Assembly: GCA_000431135.1 (NCBI GenBank)
Contig: HF987893.1
Location: forward strand, 5,203-13,830
Source: Clostridium sp. CAG:590
Lineage (GTDB): Bacteria; Bacillota; Clostridia; Lachnospirales; Lachnospiraceae
Direction: 5' to 3'
DNA: 8,628 nt
Part shown: positions 6,231 to 8,628 of the stretch, piece by piece
How the letters are laid out: each line of letters starts with the position of its first letter
Position numbering within the stretch: position 1 is the first letter of the stretch
The notes under the pieces: generated by a model
What the model saw: only the letters and a program-made list of their open reading frames with translations
Told to the model about the DNA's origin: nothing
Database searches by the model: none
Program-made: the position numbers and the translations under genes

Positions 6231-7388
6231 TTAAGCATCCTCATTTCCCTCTGTGTATTCGCCATTTTCCATATTCTCGTCTTCGTCATAGGATTCATAC
6301 TCGTCATAATTATCATCATATTCTTCATCATAAGAATCCTCATATCCGTATGCTTCTCTTGCCTGCGACTCACTCTTAATATCAATCTTATATCCGGTCA
6401 GTCTTGCAGCTAATCTGGCATTCTGTCCTTCTTTTCCAATTGCCAGTGAAAGCTGATAATCCGGAACAACAACTCTTGCGCTCTTATCTTCCTCATCTAC
6501 CTGAACGGAAACAACCTTCGATGGGCTCAAAGCATTCTCAATAAATCTTGCAGGATCTTCACTCCATGTAATAATATCAATCTTTTCACCCTTGAGATCT
6601 TCTACGATATTATTCACCCTTGTTCCGTTCATTCCGACACAGGCACCAACAGGATCAACATTCGGATCATTTGACCATACTGCGATCTTGGAACGGGAAC
6701 CTGCTTCTCTTGAGATAGATTTGATCTCTACTGTACCATCTGCAACTTCTGTTACTTCCTTCTCAAACAAACGCTTTACCAATTCCGGATGGGTACGGGA
6801 TACGATCACCTTCGGTCCCTTGCTTGTCTTCTTTACTTCCACAATATATAACTTAATACGATCGGTTGGACGATAATGCTCTGTCTTAACCTGCTCATTT
6901 TCCATTAGGAGTGCATCCATCTTGTCATCTAAGCTGACGGAAATATTCTTACCTACATATCTCTGAACAATTCCGGTAACAACATCTTTTTCCTTACAGT
7001 AGAAATGATCGTATAATGCATTCTTTTCTTCTTCTTTGATCGTCTGTACAATAACACTTCTTGCCTGCTGCGCTGCAATACGTCCAAAATTCTTCGGTGT
7101 TATCTCGACATTTACTACATCACCAACTGCATACTTTGAGCTGATCATAAGTGCTTTTTCCAATGAAATCTCTGTTGCAGGATCCTCTACCTGATCCACA
7201 ACGGTCTTTGCTGCATACACTTCAATGGCTCCTGTTTCCCGATCCATATTCACGGTTACATTCTCGCTCTTTCCAAAATCCTTTTTGCATGCATCTAATA
7301 ACGACTTCTCAATCGCATCAATGATGATCTCTTTTGATATTCCTTTCTCTTTTTCAATCTGCTCTAATGCAAGCATTAACTCTGACAT
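6231..7388 (-). CDS. nusA: Transcription termination/antitermination factor NusA
   Basis: NusA binds RNA polymerase and the emerging RNA, and affects pausing, intrinsic termination and antitermination. From the ATG at 7386-7388 it is 385 residues, beginning MSELMLALEQIEKEKGISKE like other Firmicutes NusA. The order is the polymerase-binding N-terminal domain (1-130), the S1 domain (about 134-200, starting DVVTGIVQRYVGKNISV), KH1 around GACVGMNGTRVNNI (248-261), and KH2 with LSLAIGKEGQNARLAARLTGYKIDI (313-337). There are no C-terminal acidic repeat domains like those of E. coli. Instead a low-complexity tail (347-385) rich in Asp, Glu and Tyr ends the protein. An ATG ten codons upstream (7418) is open, but the GGAGG at 7399-7403 lies between the two and serves the 7388 start. 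It follows rimP by 38 bases. Confidence 0.97.
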   Translation of the reverse strand: MSELMLALEQIEKEKGISKEIIIDAIEKSLLDACKKDFGKSENVTVNMDRETGAIEVYAAKTVVDQVEDPATEISLEKALMISSKYAVGDVVNVEITPKNFGRIAAQQARSVIVQTIKEEEKNALYDHFYCKEKDVVTGIVQRYVGKNISVSLDDKMDALLMENEQVKTEHYRPTDRIKLYIVEVKKTSKGPKVIVSRTHPELVKRLFEKEVTEVADGTVEIKSISREAGSRSKIAVWSNDPNVDPVGACVGMNGTRVNNIVEDLKGEKIDIITWSEDPARFIENALSPSKVVSVQVDEEDKSARVVVPDYQLSLAIGKEGQNARLAARLTGYKIDIKSESQAREAYGYEDSYDEEYDDNYDEYESYDEDENMENGEYTEGNEDA

Positions 7389-7426
7389 TTTTCTGATTCC
7401 TCCTTTTATTCTTTCCATGTGTAATA

Positions 7427-7900
7427 TTAAAACTCAAATGCCAATCGAACCAGTGCTAAATTACTGCGTTCGATCGATATAATATCTTCATTTTCCAAAA
7501 TGACGGTAATTGACTTATCATCATAATCCTTTAATTCCGCCTCGAAATCTTTGATCTTACCTGTATCAAGCGGCTTAAACAACTTGATCTCGATCATCTT
7601 TCCAAGATTTCTCGCAAAATCCTTGTCCTTTTTGAGCGGTCGTAACAACCCCGGTGAACTAACCTCTAAAATATAGGCATCCTTAAATTCCTTCTCATAT
7701 GCATCCAGCTTTGGATTCAATTCCCGACTGATCTCTACACAGTCATCAATTGTAATTCCACCCGGCTTGTCAGCATATACACGCAGATAATATGTGGAAC
7801 CTTCTTTCACATACTCTACATCCACTAATTCGAATCCACGTTCTTCAATAATTGGCTGTACCAATTCTTCACAGGTGGACTCTATTTGTTTTTTAGTCAT
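7427..7900 (-). CDS. rimP: Ribosome maturation factor RimP
   Basis: RimP binds the free 30S subunit and assists late assembly around S12, S5 and the central pseudoknot. The 157 residues match the family length (about 150-160). The N-terminal domain (1 to about 83) contains the GFELVDVEYVKEGSTYYLRVYAD segment near 22-44 and GGITIDDCVEISREL (47-61). Then comes the linking motif YILEVSSPGLLRPLKKDKDFARNLG (about 75-99), the most conserved part of the family. The C-terminal Sm-like domain follows (KMIEIKLFKPLD to the end). The ATG at 7898-7900 has AAGGGG about eight bases upstream. It is the first gene of the operon, with a 172-base upstream region holding a probable promoter and two stem-loops. 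rimP before nusA is nearly universal in bacteria. Confidence 0.96.
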   Translation of the reverse strand: MTKKQIESTCEELVQPIIEERGFELVDVEYVKEGSTYYLRVYADKPGGITIDDCVEISRELNPKLDAYEKEFKDAYILEVSSPGLLRPLKKDKDFARNLGKMIEIKLFKPLDTGKIKDFEAELKDYDDKSITVILENEDIISIERSNLALVRLAFEF

Positions 7901-7940
7901 AAATGACCCCTTTCCATATGCAATTGTTGAATTATTGAGC

Positions 7941-7968
7941 CGTTGTAAGAACAGCCTGCCTTACAACG
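7941..7968 (-). promoter_or_regulatory. Leader stem-loop B upstream of rimP
   Basis: Transcript arms CGTTGTAAG and CTTACAACG (plus strand 7960-7968 and 7941-7949) pair perfectly over 9 bp around a 10-base loop, GCAGGCTGTT. No T-run follows, so it does not look like an intrinsic terminator in either direction. It begins three bases after stem-loop A and ends 40 bases before the rimP ATG, inside the presumed 5' leader. A regulatory role is inferred from position only. Confidence 0.65.
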
Positions 7969-7971
7969 TAA

Positions 7972-7998
7972 AGAGAGTGGACAATCTGCCCACTCTCT
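7972..7998 (-). promoter_or_regulatory. Leader stem-loop A: attenuator-like hairpin or weak terminator
   Basis: Transcript arms AGAGAGTGG and CCACTCTCT pair perfectly over 9 bp. The inner bases GCA and TGT can extend this to 12 bp (one G-U) closed by a GAT triloop. On the minus strand the stem is followed by TTTACG, only a short T-run, so it is a weak terminator candidate. It could end transcripts of the upstream GH32 gene, or stand in the rimP-nusA leader as an attenuator. In E. coli this operon is also preceded by leader terminators subject to NusA feedback, but no homology to that leader is claimed. Confidence 0.65.
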
Positions 7999-8022
7999 CG
8001 CTTGTCAATATGTTACTATGCT

Positions 8023-8051
8023 AGAATACCACTACTTTTCAGAAAATGCAA
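8023..8051 (-). promoter_or_regulatory. Probable sigma-A promoter of the rimP-nusA-infB operon
   Basis: On the minus strand, TTGCAT (8046-8051) and TATTCT (8023-8028) are separated by 17 bases. TGG directly before TATTCT gives an extended -10 (TGN). The hexamers match consensus at 3 of 6 and 4 of 6, so the extended -10 and ideal spacing carry the call. Transcription would start near 8016, giving a 5' leader of about 115 bases that contains stem-loops A and B. Confidence 0.5.
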
Positions 8052-8070
8052 GCCTTTTTCCGGAAAATGC
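8035..8070. promoter_or_regulatory. Two operator-like dyads at the rimP promoter
   Basis: Plus-strand CTTTTCAGAAAATGC (8035-8049) and CTTTTTCCGGAAAATGC (8054-8070) are near direct repeats. Each has its own dyad: TTTTC-A-GAAAA (8036-8046) and TTTTCCGGAAAA (8056-8067, a perfect 12-bp palindrome). Their centres are about 20.5 bp apart, close to two helical turns, on the same face of the DNA. The first covers the -35 side and spacer of the probable promoter. A dimeric repressor could bind here, but no regulator is identified. Confidence 0.45.
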
Positions 8071-8072
8071 GT

Positions 8073-8627
8073 TCAAACCGTCCGATTACGCGTCTTATCA
8101 TTCACCGTAATTGCCTGTAAAGGATATGCCAGTCCTCTGACATTTTCATAATCAATCCGCAATAATGTACCCGGTGCTTTCTTATAATAACGAGTAGTGA
8201 AAACCATCTCCCCGTCATTTAGATAAATCTCCAATATAGAAGAATCCACAAGTATCCGAACCGTTTCAATCACCGGAATCGTGGTTTTCCGGATTGTTCT
8301 GCCAGATCCACATTCTTCCGTCAGCGACAATGCCACCTTCTGATCTTGGTAAACAATCCGTACACCATCTGCAATTTCAATTACAAAGGATTCCGGCAGC
8401 CCGATAAACAAAAGATCCATGCATTCATTTTCAAATTGTGTTGTCTTCTGCGTGATCGGAATACATTTTCCTGTGCGCAATTTCATAATTTCATCGATTG
8501 GCTTTTGATATATCTGCGGTTCACCGGAATATGGATTCTCTTTCAGTATCAATTCTCTTGGAAATGTCAGGCAATGCTGCCATCCTTCCTGTAATGTCTC
8601 CTTATTGGTATACTCCGCATCCGGCAT
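8073..8627 (-). CDS. GH32 beta-fructosidase / sucrose-6-phosphate hydrolase, C-terminal part
   Basis: This is the last 184 codons of a glycoside hydrolase family 32 enzyme, which cleaves beta-fructosides such as sucrose, sucrose-6-phosphate or fructans. The visible part starts at MPDAEYTN, which in GH32 follows the W-x-G motif late in the five-bladed propeller. GWQHCLTFPRELIL (about 15-28) is the very conserved stretch closing the propeller, and the rest is the C-terminal beta-sandwich (VRILVDSSILEIYLNDGEMVFTTRYY, about 124-149). The first visible Met is internal, not the start. The catalytic residues lie outside the window, so activity and exact substrate cannot be judged. It lies 172 bases upstream of rimP on the same strand, with no strong terminator between, but is unrelated in function. 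A cytoplasmic sucrose-6-phosphate hydrolase (sacA/scrB type) is most likely. Confidence 0.88.
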   Translation of the reverse strand: MPDAEYTNKETLQEGWQHCLTFPRELILKENPYSGEPQIYQKPIDEIMKLRTGKCIPITQKTTQFENECMDLLFIGLPESFVIEIADGVRIVYQDQKVALSLTEECGSGRTIRKTTIPVIETVRILVDSSILEIYLNDGEMVFTTRYYKKAPGTLLRIDYENVRGLAYPLQAITVNDKTRNRTV

Positions 8628-8628
8628 T

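Noticed and set aside
7897..7917. Six-codon frame (MERGHL) whose TGA overlaps the rimP ATG
   Set aside because: It contains the rimP ribosome binding site and has no site of its own, so a coupled leader peptide is unlikely. It is most likely chance.
8003..8008. TTGACA on the minus strand as the -35 of a promoter within the leader
   Set aside because: The hexamer 17 bases downstream is ATTGTC, a poor -10 that lies within stem-loop A. The TTGCAT-TATTCT pair upstream is better.
1..8628. A new multi-gene system, mobile element, CRISPR array, tRNA or rRNA
   Set aside because: All coding space is accounted for by the conserved operon, ribF and the GH32 gene. No spacer-repeat array, transposase or structural RNA was seen.

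Overview
The window is a housekeeping stretch of a low-to-moderate GC Gram-positive chromosome. It is most likely a Clostridia member of the Lachnospiraceae type. I infer this from the gene order (rimP-nusA-rnpM-ylxQ-infB-rbfA-nrnA-truB-ribF, the Firmicutes form of the nusA-infB operon), a NusA without E. coli-style C-terminal repeat domains, AGGAGG-type ribosome binding sites, and the style of the IF2 linker. No phylogenetic search was possible, so genus is not claimed. Every gene lies on the minus strand, so transcription runs from high to low coordinates.

Layout in transcription order. (1) 8628-8073: the C-terminal part of a GH32 beta-fructosidase (sucrose-6-phosphate hydrolase type), whose start lies outside the window. 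(2) 8072-7901: a 172-base intergenic region with a probable promoter, two operator-like dyads overlapping or next to it, and two strong stem-loops in the presumed 5' leader of rimP. (3) 7900-726: a tight operon of rimP, nusA, rnpM (ylxR), ylxQ, infB, rbfA, nrnA and truB. Its gaps are from a 14-base overlap to 72 bases. (4) 688-1: the first 229 codons of ribF, which runs off the window.

The operon joins ribosome maturation (RimP and RbfA for the 30S subunit), transcription elongation and termination (NusA), RNA binding and RNase P modulation (YlxQ, RnpM), translation initiation (IF2), turnover of tiny RNAs and pAp (NrnA), tRNA pseudouridine-55 formation (TruB) and flavin cofactor synthesis (RibF). 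Several starts differ from the longest open frame. nusA, rnpM, nrnA and truB start internally, supported by internal ribosome binding sites (weak for rnpM) and family N-termini. ylxQ and infB both start with TTG.

I found no mobile element, CRISPR array, tRNA, rRNA or new multi-gene system. The points worth a second look are small. They are a 23-base tandem duplication that shifts the reading frame at the end of ylxQ just before infB; the TTG start of infB, overlapped by an out-of-frame ATG mini-frame; a three-copy 19-residue Arg/Asn/Gly/Asp-rich repeat in the IF2 linker; an acidic, tyrosine-rich NusA tail; and the paired dyads and paired hairpins upstream of rimP.
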